DNA of 64,000 bases from Acanthococcus lagerstroemiae (lineage: Eukaryota > Arthropoda > Insecta > Hemiptera > Eriococcidae): positions 29,942,678-30,006,677 of the forward strand of contig CM063110.1 of assembly GCA_031841125.1 (NCBI GenBank), given 5' to 3'. Below the pieces are notes generated by a model. It was not told the origin of the DNA. It saw nothing but the letters and a program-made list of their open reading frames with translations, and made no database searches. Both the position numbers and the translations under genes were made by a program. Below are positions 11,238 to 21,587 of the stretch, piece after piece (positions within the stretch are counted from its first letter, which is position 1; each line of letters starts with the position of its first letter).

Positions 11238-11415
11238 ATGGCTCGTTTTGACATGGAACATTTAATTACGTTAGTGGAGCAAAGGAAAGTGCTATGGGAC
11301 AAAACCGCGGAAGATTACCGCGATCGTGTGAAGACGAGAAATGCGTGGACAGAAATTTGTGAAACTGTAGAGCCAAATTTCAACAATATGGAACCAAAAG
11401 ATAAATACGATCTCA
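11238..11415 (+). CDS. MADF-domain exon (fragment), perhaps from a Harbinger-type element
   Basis: An ATG opens a 59-codon frame (FDMEHLITLVEQRKVLWDKT, then a DRVKTRNAWTEI segment). This matches the first half of an MADF DNA-binding domain: LI-LV-xxx-LWD and an AW-EI helix. It ends at a strong donor, CTCA|GTAAGT, at 11415/11416. The second half is not found with confidence. GC-rich imperfect repeats with CACACGT, CCGATTTGC and CGGCATCGG precede it (10967-11200). They may be the end of a DNA transposon, since PIF/Harbinger elements often carry an MADF or Myb-like accessory gene. The exon sits inside the interrupted Jockey-like LINE, so it arrived by insertion. Confidence 0.5.
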
Positions 11416-11449
11416 GTAAGTGATGAAATTATGTTAGTAAGTAGAATTC

Positions 11450-12085
11450 AGTCACTGGAGAGGGGGTATGTAAGATTGCATAACCCACCTAGAATAAAAA
11501 ACGGAGAAGGGAGAGAAAATATGGGACTGAATCCTCAAAAAATAGGAGATAAAACCGAAAGACAGAATCTGAAATTACTAGGTAGATAACGATAGATTAT
11601 AACTAATAGAAAAAATTCAGTGGGACACTGTTGGACTGTTGGAAGTAAGAAAATATGGGGAAAGACTGGTAGAAAGGAGGGAAGCAACTATCTATACTGC
11701 TTTGGTTCCACAAAAGGATACAGGGGGGGAGTTATATTAACCAAAATATCAAAAATAATGTGGTGGAAATTACAGGAATGTCTGAAAGAATATGCCTACT
11801 AAAACTAAAAATAGATGAGAAGACAAAAATGCTAATCTAGCAAGTGTATGCACCTACAGTCGGAGGCCAGAAGGTAGAAATAAATAAATTTGATGAGGAG
11901 TTGGAGAGAACAATTCAAAATGAGAAGGAATACTATCAGGTAATAATGGGTGACTTCAGTGCAAAAGTAGGAGGGGAGGCAAACTCAAAACACAGCAGCC
12001 CATTTGGTCTGGGGGAAAGAAATCACAGGGGGGCAAGATTAGTTGAAATGGCTCAAAAATTTAATTTATAAATGACAAACACTTT

Positions 12086-12135
<50 letters not shown>

Positions 12136-13345
12136 AAAAGGAAATAGAAATAGATATTGCCAGACGGGAAAACTAAAAATGAGATTGACCACTTACTAAT
12201 GAATGACCAGTCTGTAGGTAAAGATGTAACACACTGTCAAAATTTGGCTTCTCATCAGACCACTGCATATCACGTTGTAAATTCAGCATCCCGCAGAGAG
12301 TCCATCATCAAAATCACAGGAAGGGTAAAGGGGGAGGAAGGTGGATCATCCCAGTCAGAAAAAAAAGGAAGCACGCCAGATGCTAAAATCAGTGCTAGAG
12401 GAAATGAAAGTCGAGGAAAGTTTCTATGATAGGATGGTCCAAGCTTTAAAAAACGCAGATGAAGAGTGGAGTGAAGAAGGCTAAAGAGAAAACCGGGGAT
12501 AAGCTCTCAAAACAGACTCTAGAGTTGATTCACAGGAAGACCCTTTGGAAAAATAAAAATAAGACACCAGACCACTGGACAAAATTGAGCTAACTGAAAT
12601 ACAAAAATTGGCGATGAAAAAAGTTAGAGAAGATATTAAAAAATATGATGAGAAAAAAATTCAAGATATTTCGGAAGAATGTTGGTCCACTAAAAAAGTC
12701 AGACAAGAACTCGGTGGCGGGAGAGAGAATATGCTGAAGCTAAAAGATCAGGCAGGAAAAGTTACTCAAAATCAAGAGGAAATTGTTGAGGTAGCAACAA
12801 ATTTTTACGAGAACTTGTACCGCGAGCGAAACGTGATACCAGAAATAGCAAAAACTGGAGGGTGAAAGGAGGAAGGAATCCTGGAGATAATGGGGAGAGA
12901 AGTGGAATACGTACTAAGTAGCCTGAAAAATGACAAAGCCCCAGGACCGGATGGAATTACGAATGAAATGCTGAAGGGGTTTGGCGATCAGATAGTACGA
13001 CACTTGACTAAAATATTTAACAAAATTTTGACTAAGAAAACATGTCCAAGTCCAAAACAGTGGAACTTGGCCGAAATAATATTATTATACGAAAAAGGGG
13101 GGAAGGGGCGAATTGACCGGGCCAATAAGCTTAACATCGAACATTTGTATTTATGGCAGTCTTAAAAAGACGTATGTATAACCAATTGGATTCAAATCAG
13201 GGGAATGAACAAGCGGGATTCAGAAAAGGCTTCTCAACTGTAGACAGTATTTTAGTTGTGAACTAAATTATTGGAAAAACAATTAATATGATGTCGAAAT
13301 TAAAATACTTTGCTTCGACTTTCATAATGCATTTGATTCAGTATT
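11450..13345 (+). pseudogene. LINE (RTE/CR1-like) endonuclease and N-terminal RT, 3'-truncated
   Basis: Broken frames on the + strand read as an exonuclease/endonuclease/phosphatase domain: YLYCFGSTKGYRGG, then VYAPTVGGQKVEINKF and VIMGDFSAKVG, then GKTKNEIDHLLMNDQ. A charged linker follows, then RT blocks LKNDKAPGPDGITNEML, AGFRKGFSTVDSIL-like and CFDFHNAFDSV. It stops abruptly at about 13345 just after RT motif A, so catalytic YADD and the 3' UTR are missing. Clade assignment needs alignment. It is related in style to the LINE copies at 47.1 and 61.8 kb. Confidence 0.75.
12090..12132 (+). repeat. A43 homopolymer inside a LINE reading frame
   Basis: Forty-three consecutive A residues interrupt the endonuclease frame between NTF(F/Y)K and the downstream GKTKNEIDH motif. 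Relatives of this endonuclease have a short Lys-rich stretch at this place, so the tract is best read as slippage expansion of an A-rich codon run. It is not a retroposition poly(A) tail, because LINE sequence continues on the far side. Confidence 0.75.
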
Positions 13346-13530
13346 TTTTCTCTAAAAATCCCCCCCCCCCAAAAAAAAAAAATCGTGTATTTGATATCCC
13401 CATTATGTCAAAATCCAATTTTTCTATTTTTTGTTCAGATGCAAGAAAATGGTCACAGGTGGCTAAACCTTGGGTACTGATTGTAAAAATGTTTAATTTT
13501 GTTACTGACTTACCTTTTGAGGATTCGTTT

Positions 13531-14202
13531 TTATGGGATGTGATCAGAGGTCAGGTCGACTATTCCATCCACTTCTGTGTAATTTAAGGATATACCTAAG
13601 TCGATAAGATCCGGCCTCTTATTTTCATCTGTGGGCCAGTACGTTGATTTTCTTGATGTGATTACATCTACTGGGATTTCCAAGATGGCTTTTAGTAGTT
13701 CGCGTCCCTTTGGTGTGATTAGTCTTGATGCCCAGTGGGTGTGTTTCGCATTCCAGTCTCCACCTGCGATGAATCGTTTCCCTAATGTTTGGAGGAGCTC
13801 CTTGAATTGGTTGGCTACAATTGCGTGTCTGGGTGGACAGTATACAGCTGCTATAGTTAGTCTGTTGTTTGGCTCTGCGATATGCACTTTAGTAGCCTGG
13901 TGGTAGTCCTTCGAGCATTTTTCGAGTTTGTGATGTTTGAATGAGTCCTTGATGATGACTGCAGTGCCGTCTCTGGCTTTGTTGCTCGGGTGTTCCGTGA
14001 TGTACACTCTATATCCTCTTAGTTTTACCACTGCCCAGTTTGTACAGTGTGTTTCAGAGATTAGGGCAACGTCGATCTTCTTCTCGTTGAGAAAGACTTC
14101 AAGTTCGTATTTGCGCTGAGACAGCCCGTTTGCATTCCAGGTGATGATTCTAAGGGTGTTAATTTCTTCTTTTTTGCTTTGGTTGTCCTGGTCGTTTGGC
14201 AA
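13531..14202 (-). pseudogene. Jockey-like LINE ORF2, AP-like endonuclease
   Basis: A continuous 223-codon frame on the minus strand has the whole EEP nuclease pattern: ITWNANGL, ISETH, VYCPPRH, GGDWNAKHTHW and the terminal SDH. This nuclease nicks target DNA for target-primed reverse transcription. The frame stops right after SDHIP at 13531, where an inserted block (about 10967-13530) begins. Linker and RT resume at 10966. The ORF2 start at 14202 overlaps the end of ORF1 by about 44 bases, as is usual in this group. Confidence 0.88.
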
Positions 14203-15502
14203 CGCTGGCTACAGTTTTCATTATTTCGTCGAGTATCTTCTTCATCTGGTCACTATCTTCCAGCTCCTTCTTCTGATCTGTTTGCGAGTTGGGTTGAGTT
14301 TGTTGGCTGAAGTCTTGTGATTCCTGCTGCTGTCTTCCCTTCTTTTTTGCGGATTGGGAGTAGGATACACCTTGTTTGACGAAGTTCGTTGGTTTTTTCT
14401 CTCGAATGCGCTCCACTGTAGTCTTTGTTTTTGAATTGGCTTTTTCTTCTGCTGCTTTGTAAGCGGGGCAGCCCTTCCAGTTGGCTGTATGCGTACCTCC
14501 ACAGCCTGCGCACTTGGGCGCCGTTTCTTTCAGTTTGCTACATTTCGATGATGCATGAGCCTCCGCACATTTGACACACTTTGCTTAGTGTTTGCAAAAG
14601 TTCTGTGTGTGCCAAAATTGTTGGCAGTTTTTGCACTGAGGGATATCTTTCTTCTTACGCGGCGCTTCCACCGTTATCTCTCGGTACCATATGTGTGTCA
14701 TATTATACACTTTTCTGTTTATTGGGCTTGGCATCAGGTCCACAAAGAACAGTGGCAGAGGGACTTTAATCAAGGCACTGTCCTTGTTGGCTGGATCACT
14801 TCTTTTCCGTAGGATTACATTGGTTGCTCGTATTACTTCGTGCCCGTGCCTTTTCATTTCGCTGGCTATGGTTTCGGCACCAGAGTGCTCGGGTGTAATC
14901 CTCGGACTACTACACGGTATGGTTTTTCACTTTTCAGTTGATGACTGTGATACTCCAGATTACGCTTGTTTAATTCATCTCGGATGAGCCGGTATGTTAC
15001 CTCGTCCTTTGGTTGAACTTTGATGGTCTCGTTGCTGAGGGTTCTGAACTCAGAAACTTCGGCATTAGGGTACTGTAGTTTCGTGAATTCCTCTAGGGTG
15101 GTTTCGGCTATTTTGTTGTCGACAAAGAACGGCGGGGGTTTATACTGCTTCTCCACTACATTGTCTTCATCTTCACTCATACCTGTATCATTCATTGTGT
15201 CATGACCGCGTTTCTTCCCGCGTGATTTATTCCCGCTGTTTCGGTTTTGTTGGCTTTTTGGGTTGGTTTCGGTGTTGCCGCTGGTGCTTTCCGATGGAGC
15301 AGTCCTTGTGGCAGTGGTGAGTTCATCGATTTTTTTAAGCTAGTTCTGCTTTGGTTGCTCCATGTGCGTCCTGTAACTCCCTGTAGTTTTGGAGTAGTAC
15401 CTTGTAGTCTTCCTGCAAATTCTCGTACTTTTCGAAAATTCGCTCGTACTTCTGTTCTAACTGTTTTATCTGCTCTTTCAGCAGTTCTTTAGTAGGTGAC
15501 AT
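14159..15502 (-). pseudogene. Jockey-like LINE ORF1 (gag-like, zinc knuckles)
   Basis: It starts at 15502 with a coiled-coil-like N-terminus (KELLKEQIKQLEQKYERIF). A gag core follows with KPYRVVVRGLHPST, then LPLFFVDLMP. Three zinc knuckles lie at about 14600-14440 (CKNCQQFWHTQNFC, CVKCAEAHASSKC, CAGCGGTHTANWKGC). A Gln/Lys-rich tail ends at 14159. In-frame stops near 15335 and between knuckles 1 and 2, plus shifts near 14860, make it a pseudogene. ORF1 proteins of this kind bind element RNA. Confidence 0.82.
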
Positions 15503-15750
15503 AATTACTTTAGATTGTTCGTGAACGACCGCGCCCGCAGTGCGCTGGTCACTGTTTTGCCGCGTTTGCGGTTTTGACGCCGCAGTTTAACGTTATGTAT
15601 CACTTACCGCCTGCTCAGTCCGTTACATGTTTACACTTTTTGCACATCACATTATTTCGTAAATAGTTCATTAATATTTCGATTATGTTATTACTGCATT
15701 TTACACGATTCCACGGAACGTGAAAACAAACGTTACAATCGTTTTGCTGC
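15503..15750 (-). other. probable 5' region of the Jockey-like LINE
   Basis: Lies immediately 5' of ORF1. The first about 90 bases are GC-rich, as expected for an internal Pol II promoter and 5' UTR of a LINE. The true 5' end cannot be fixed. Confidence 0.35.
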
Positions 15751-15914
15751 TATGCGAGAACCATGTTCGCTTTATGAAAAAAATCTTATTCCGAAATTTG
15801 GGCGGTGCATCGGGCTTTTCAGGAAATGTCGCTACATACTTACTGACATCCCTGGTGGGGAGGGGTCGCGGTACATTTCACGAGAAATCTTTTTTTTAAT
15901 CATACACTTTCTTG

Positions 15915-16060
15915 TAGGAGTTGATAATTTCGGGTACAGGAACTTTCGCCGCCACCTATTCGCCACCGATAATTCGCCGCCATTTGATTCGCAGCCGGAG
16001 TTTTGGCGCCAAGACTTTTGGTCGCTGGGACTTTTTGCCGACAAAGGTGAAAAAAGTTGA
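15915..16060. repeat. probable MULE terminal region
   Basis: Repeated TTCGCCGCC / TTCGCCACC phrases followed by GGCGCCAAGACTTTTGGTCG and GACTTTTTGCCGACAAAGG. These phrases resemble terminal inverted repeats of insect Mutator-like elements, and the segment lies just beyond the 3' end of the MULE transposase at 16079. The opposite terminus was not found. Confidence 0.45.
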
Positions 16061-16078
16061 AAATTTAAGTTTATAAAA

Positions 16079-16501
16079 TTATATATTCATTAAATTATAG
16101 GCAACTCCTCTCAAATAGTCGAGTATATGTTCGCTGTCAAAAGCTCCAACCCTTTGTTGCAATATTGAGTCGAGTTGAGAATATTTCCTCCTTTTGGCAG
16201 GTGGAGCATCTCCGCAATTCAGTTCCTCGAAGTAAATATCTCTCCCCTTCTGAATACGATGAAGAGCAGCTATGAACTTCCAGATGGTAGGGTGGGCTAC
16301 TCCCATTTCATACTGAAGCCGACGATGGGCTGCCTCAGTATAATTATTTGACCTGTGAGTAGCTTCTTGAGTTCTCTGATAGACGTTCCACCACTGTATG
16401 CTGAAAATTTGCCTTTTCCTTCCTCTTCTGTTCGACCTCCCAATATAATTGTCTTCGAAATAATTGAAAATAGGATCTAGCCTTTCATCAGCAGTCTCCG
16501 G
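16079..16501 (-). pseudogene. MULE transposase C-terminal fragment
   Basis: A continuous frame of about 140 codons on the minus strand reads IFNYFEDNYIGR, then WWNVYQRTQEATHRSNNYTE, AAHRRLQYEMGVAHPTIWKF, then KRRKYSQLDSIL, and ends YLRGVAYNLMNI and stop. The pattern NN-x-EA-HR with HPTIWKF, then KRRKY and YLRG, is the C-terminal part of the MULE-type transposase family often annotated with FLYWCH zinc fingers. The catalytic N-terminal part is missing: the frame ends abruptly at about 16501 next to a LINE fragment. Confidence 0.75.
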
Positions 16502-16529
16502 GAGCTACTCAAATGCGGTAATTCAAACG

Positions 16530-16905
16530 ACACAAAATTCCATGCTTAGAAGCATTCTGAAATTAAAAATTAAAGACCATGTTAAAATAGAAAAAATAGT
16601 CAAACTAAAGCCAAAAATATCTGGGCAACCGTTCTATAGAAACAAGAGGAGACCGGTCAAGCGGTGGGCCGACGAGTTGGTCCAAGAAATCGGAGGTCAT
16701 TGGCCGTCGGTAGCAAAGGACAGAGTGAAATGGAGGGATGCGACGGAGAGCTATACCCGAAAAAGGGTAGCCGAAGGAGGAGTCAGTGTGGGGTGGGTTC
16801 ACCCACCTAAATAACTAAAATGTAAAATTGAATATCTATATGTATTGTGTGTATATGGCTCCTTATTGGGCTAAGCATTACAATAAAATAAAATGAAATA
16901 AAATT
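16530..16905 (+). mobile_element. LINE 3' end (ORF2 C-terminus, 3' UTR and ATAAA tail)
   Basis: Reads RRPVKRWADELVQEIGGHWP, then AKDRVKWRDATESYTRK and a stop after PPK. This is the RT C-terminal 'RRW-D' and 'RD-x-W' pattern of RTE/CR1-like LINEs. About 90 bases of 3' UTR end in repeated ATAAA/TGAAATAAAA, a usual tail for this group. It is truncated 5', as expected for a dead-on-arrival insertion. Confidence 0.75.
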
Positions 16906-17163
16906 CATTCAGTGATAGAGGAACATAGTCTTAAAGTAGGGATATTGCGACGCGACTCTGTATAGCTTCTTTCTATGACATGTCCTAACTTGTCATGCGC
17001 TTTTAGCGTGAGTCAGTTGTACTTTGGCCGCTGTATAGAGAAGATACTTCGTGAAAAAATAATTTGTGAGCAAATTTCTCACTGTGCGTGCAATCAAGAT
17101 TGTGGTAAAAGTAAGTGTGAGAACTTTACTCATCGTGCATGATCAAAGTTTCGTAAGTAGAGA

Positions 17164-17526
17164 CAGGGACGTACTGATAGGGAGCAAGAGGGCAATTACC
17201 CCCCCCCCCGGTAGAAATTTTTCACTCAGCAGTTAATTTACCATTTCAGTCTGGCGAGTTGAGAAAATCCAACAAGGTACAAAGTAGAATTATTTTTTTC
17301 TGCTTTGATACTTGGGAATTGAGTTGAGAAGTTGGGAAAACCCAACAGTCAAATGGTTTTTCGTCTTTTGCATTGATACTTCGAGATTTTGAGTTGAGTC
17401 AGTTAAAAAAATCCCACAGGTCAAAATTTTTTTTTTGCTTTGATACTGGAGAATTCTGAGTTGAGTCAGTTGGAACGTTTACAATTTTTACCTCCTCCCC
17501 CAGGCAGAACTCTTCGGTACGCCCTG
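17164..17526. mobile_element. hAT-like MITE with internal minisatellite, family A copy 1
   Basis: Ends CAGGGACGTACTGATAGGG (left) and the complement of CAGGGCGTACCGAAGAG (right). It is flanked by a perfect 8-bp duplication AGTAGAGA (17156-17163 and 17527-17534), the size made by hAT transposases. The interior repeats a unit with GAGTTGAG-TCAGTT and CTTTGATACTT phrases about four times. Related copies are at 35957-36256 and 39177-40059. Confidence 0.85.
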
Positions 17527-17542
17527 AGTAGAGAAATGATAA

Positions 17543-17942
17543 TTATATTGTTGTTGGTCCCTCACTGTGTTTTTCGGAATCATGAACATTGGTCTGATAA
17601 ATGCTCAAATAATTTTTTCTGAAAACACGGGCAAAACGATGGCACGACGAAATTTTTTTTTGAAGAATCTTGCGTTGGAACTCATGAAACCTCAATTTCT
17701 GAAACGGGCTGAAGACAATAGATTATCCCTTGAGCTACAGACGATGGTTACAAGGATGCGTGAAGGTCAAGAGGTGAGGAGAGACATTGCGGGAGGATTT
17801 TGTGCCAAATGCCCTCGTAGAAAAAGAATAGAAAAACTAAAAAATGTTGCAAGAAGTGTGACAAAGCAATTTGTAATGAACGCATTGTTTTTCTTTGTGA
17901 AAAATTATTTGAAGACGAAATATAGGCCTAATGTAATATTGG
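17543..17942 (+). pseudogene. piggyBac transposase C-terminal remnant
   Basis: One frame reads WSLTVFFGIMNIGLINAQII, then ARRNFFLKNLALELMKPQFL, the end of the piggyBac DDE domain. After a gap the Cys-rich tail appears: CAKCPRRK in that frame, and after a frameshift CKKCDKAICNE and FLCEKLFEDEI in another. The tail normally binds the transposon ends. The N-terminus and catalytic aspartates are absent. The Helitron-like element begins 25 bases further on. Confidence 0.75.
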
Positions 17943-18639
17943 TCGTGTAAATGTAAAAATTTAATTTCTATATTATAAAGGGCTTCGTTTTGTTCGTTGT
18001 AACGGCATCACGCGTTAACCGCTAATCGGATTGCCTTGAAATTGGCGCTACAGATACCTTACAACAAATACTCAATACTATTGAAGTCCAAATTTTGAAA
18101 TTCGCTTTGTAAAAGCTGTAATTAAGCTTCAAAGTTGAAATGACGTCACGCGCAGTTAATGGGTGTTTCGGTGAGGTAATTGGTTGCGCGGTGAGACGAG
18201 GTATATTTTCGTTGCAAAGCGAGCGCTTCAACGTCGAATGAGAGCACATGCTGGAAGCGGGGTGATTGGGATCAGTGTTACCACTTACCATGAAGATATG
18301 TTTAATTCTATCCAGTTTTTTCGGATGTTGGATTTCCTGTTTTTCTTCCACTTTGATTGAATTTTTTAAATTATGCTCCAAAGATGCGTTTGCAAAAACA
18401 TTATTATTGTATGAAATTCAAAAAACGGAAGCAAGGAACAATCTCTCCAATCTCCAGTATTTGTCCATTAGGGTCAATAGATCAGTATGTAAGTTATCTC
18501 GAATGGAAGATGATGTTTCAGAGGGTGTTTGTGTCCAAGAAAAGTTTGAGTAAGTTCAATCGTTGTGGCATAATAAAGCTCAGAAGTTTAAAGCGGAACA
18601 GTTATGAGATTGATGTAAGTGCAAATTGCTCGCGGCTGA

Positions 18640-18690
18640 CGTGCCGGATGTGTGGCGCAGTGGTCAGAGCGAATGATACATTTTGATGCA
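18640..18690 (+). repeat. weak tRNA A-box-like segment
   Basis: TGTGGCGCAGTGGTCAGAGC resembles a tRNA 5' half with an A box, but no good B box follows. It is perhaps a captured SINE head inside the Helitron-like element. Confidence 0.25.
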
Positions 18691-18732
18691 TGTTAACGGG
18701 GTTTGTACCTTGACACCGCTAAAAACAAATTT

Positions 18733-19340
18733 TGAATATATCTTAGGACAGGTTTCCTTTTTCTTAATGGGTGTTTTCAAAACTATTTTCTTCTTTTCTA
18801 CGTATTTCCCCTCAATTTACCAATTTTGAATTATGAATATATCTTAAGACGGGTTTCCTTTTTCTTAATGGGTGTTTTCAAAACTATTTTCTTCTTTTCT
18901 ACGTATTTCCCCTCAATTTACCAATATTCTATATTCCAAGCAGTGACCTTTAAGCGATTTGACGTTATCAGTATCAGTATTACCTACAATAGAATAATAA
19001 AATTGTTTCTTTTAAATATATTTTAGGCGGTTCCTTTTCTAATGGGTATTTTCAAAACTATTTGCTTCTATAAAATTCTACTTTTGTTCGTCGTCTTCTT
19101 TTTTCCCTACAAATTGGCAATATTCCATGTTCCAAGCCGTGGTCTTAAGCGATGGAAATTTTAGGTGTTCCTTTTTTGTTTATGGATATTTATATTTAAT
19201 ATTCTGCGAGTTTTTTTTTTCATCTTTCTTTTTTCCAAATTACCAATATTCCAAGCAATAGCCTTAAGGGATGTGACGTTATCAGTATCAGTATTACCTA
19301 CAATGGAATCGTGAAATTCTTTCATGAATATATTTTAGAC
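18733..19340. repeat. tandem repeat, 101-bp unit with degenerate further copies
   Basis: Two almost identical 101-bp units start at 18734 and 18835 (GAATATATCTTA, then TTTCTTAATGGGTGTTTTCA, then ACGTATTTCCCCTCAATTTA). Weaker copies of the unit start near 19015 and 19326, spaced irregularly. Internal minisatellites are common in Helitrons. Confidence 0.75.
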
Positions 19341-19494
19341 GGTTCCCACAAAAAATTATACGTTAAATTGAAGAGATTGAAGAGATGTAGATGATTACTA
19401 TACACCGGCTAGGCATTTTCAATGTGCGAAATTACAATCGTACTACATACCTACAATGATAAGAAGAAACATATAGCACGACCTGTGACACAAA

Positions 19495-20148
19495 CAAGGT
19501 TGACAACGAATCCACTAAAAACTAAAATTGGATTCGAATCCGAATCCACGAATCACTACTTTTTTTTTTTGGATTCGAATATGATTTGAGAATGATTTAC
19601 GTTTACTGTGATTCGAATCGGATTCGAATAATTGGAGTGGATTCGTGGATTCGAATCTACGAATCATCGAATCTAGAAATTATGGAATCTTTTTTAGCTG
19701 TTACAAAATCAAAATCAAAAGAAACGATACCCATTTTACTCACTCAGCAATGGTTGACAATTTTTTTCTTCAGAAAAATCAAATACTCCAAAAACTGGAT
19801 CTCATTCGATGTAATCATAGTGAACGTACTTCCAGCAATGTAGTTTCCAAAGAAATTAAATTTAATGTTTCAACGGAGTAGGTCAGAAGGAATTTTGTAG
19901 CTTTTATTACGTTTTTTGAACTTTTTTTTCGTTAAAAAAAAAAAGAAAAGAGACCAAAACGGATGGCCATATTGGGTGACTTCAGCGCCTGATACGGCTA
20001 ACAAAAAAATTCCGACGAATCCACGAAAAAGATTCGAATAAATATTACGAATCCGGGTCGTCCACTGGATTTGAATCACTGATACAAATCCAATTCCCAG
20101 AAGCGGATTCGAATCAATTTTTTTTTATTCGAATCTTTTCTAACCTTG
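19495..20148. mobile_element. hAT-like MITE with GATTCGAATC subterminal palindromes
   Basis: A perfect 8-bp duplication GACACAAA lies at 19487-19494 and 20149-20156. The ends are CAAGGTTGACAACGAATCC (left) and the complement of CAAGGTTAGAAAAGATTCG (right). Near both ends GATTCGAATC or halves of it recur many times, probably as transposase-binding motifs. No ORF. It is inserted inside the Helitron-like element, so it is younger. Confidence 0.88.
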
Positions 20149-21111
20149 GACACAAACATACAAACTGTTATCAAAGCCGTTATCCATAAAGTTTTTGAAT
20201 GCCTCTGACTGGGACTGTGCAAATTGTAGAAGCGCTCTAGCGTCGAATAGGTTATAACGTAAACCATCACCACTCGAACTTTAATCTTCTGAGGTCTATT
20301 TTGAAATATTTCATTAAAAATAAAAATAGTATTATAGAGATGTATCTCGAGTTTATATTCCACTAAGTCAAAGCGGAGCATGAGACTACTGAGTACAATC
20401 TTGCTTATCGGGATACACCGATAAGTTCTTTATGATAGGTAATATTTATTACTATTGAAACAGGGCGTAACAATGAGCAAAAGCACCCTCAGAACTCCTA
20501 CTGAGGACGTGAAATGTACAGGATAATTCGATCACTTCTCATTTTGGAGATAGAGAAGAACGGATAATTCGATTTAATTTCCAAAATTACAAAGCTTACA
20601 TATTTATGAAAAATCAATTTCATGCTTCATTTTCTTTCTATTTTTCCAAAATATAAGCAAATGATCAAATCGTATAAAAGCCTGTTTTTATGTATATGAG
20701 AATTTACATATAATTTCGTTTCATACATGAAAAGTTGTATTTTGATCGTCTTCCATTTTGTTTCTTCTTAGGTACCACAGTATTTCTAGATAATTTGTTG
20801 AAAATTGTTTTCATGTTTTGTAACTTTTGACACATTTTATTAAGAAATTTCTTTCGGAGCACTCAGCAATTCATTTATTCTTTATAATAAAAATTCACAT
20901 TTTGCAATATTATACAACCGTCTGAAGGACGGTAGGGTCAGCTAGTATATCATATTTGCAGTTCGTTTTGTCATTTGTAAAGCTACTTCACTACTTAAAG
21001 TTGTTATGTTCCATTCAAAATACATATGTGAGAAAATGCTCACTGCGCGTGCATCTGTGTAAGTATTTTTGACGCGTGTTATGCCGGGTTAAAACGTGTC
21101 AGAGAAAAATT

Positions 21112-21210
21112 AACACAGCTTTTTGAGGGCGGGATTTTTGATAGGTTGTTTCTGACACATAGCCTGACATTTTTCAACAAAATCCACTTTCGCCCCCCAA
21201 AATGTTTCTA
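21112..21210. repeat. dispersed repeat, copy 2
   Basis: Partner of 2040-2150 (shared GATTTTTGATAGGTTGTTTC-like and TTTTTCAACAAA phrases). It is followed at 21250-21350 by two copies, about 74 bases apart, of CACTGAACTGAACTGT-AC-TAGATCA. Confidence 0.5.
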
Positions 21211-21587
21211 TTCACCTTTTTTGTGCTGATATCACCTGTACTATTTTCCGGAAATAAGGCGCCACTGAACTGAACTGTAACTCAGATCAGTGAATACTTC
21301 CGAAAACCATACATCTCAAACGACGCAGCACTGAACTGAACTGTGACTTAGATCATACTGAAAAAGAAATGAGAAGAAAGAAATAGTGATTGCAATAGAC
21401 TCGGCTACTCGTAGCCGACCCTAAAAATGGTACCGAACTGTTACGAAGGATCCAGTTTAAAATTCGCTCGAAGCATTTTTCAAGTATTCGTTGGCTTCCG
21501 ATAGGAAATCCAGATTTCGGGGGCCGTTTCAAATTACAATACCGGGTTCTCCGCGCCTAAATTATCATCGAGTACGTTTTGTTTCAG

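Larger units (their letters stand above)
17967..20945 (+). mobile_element. non-autonomous Helitron-like element
   Basis: Begins TCTATATTATAAAG and ends with a 6-bp hairpin (ACCGTC / GACGGT, 20917-20933) twelve bases before a terminal CTAG, followed by host T. Helitrons start with TC and end with a hairpin then CTRR; a GGGTCAGCTAG-like end is common in insect Helitrons. The base before TC is T, so insertion between T and T (as in Helentrons) is possible instead of the usual A/T site. No Rep or helicase ORF is present. The element carries a tandem repeat (18733-19340) and a hAT MITE (19495-20148). Confidence 0.7.
4060..21587 (+). other. 17.5-kb phase-2 intron of the receptor gene
   Basis: Bounded by GTTGGT at 4060 and CAG at 21585-21587. 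It separates TM5 from TM6. Most of the recognisable mobile DNA in the left third of the window lies in it: a U1-SINE chimera, two LINEs, an MADF exon, and MULE, piggyBac, hAT and Helitron remnants. The first 2.2 kb (4060-6254) shows no gene, RNA or clear repeat. Confidence 0.8.

Noticed and set aside
12090..12132. A43 as a retroposition poly(A) tail
   Set aside because: The LINE endonuclease frame continues directly on the far side.
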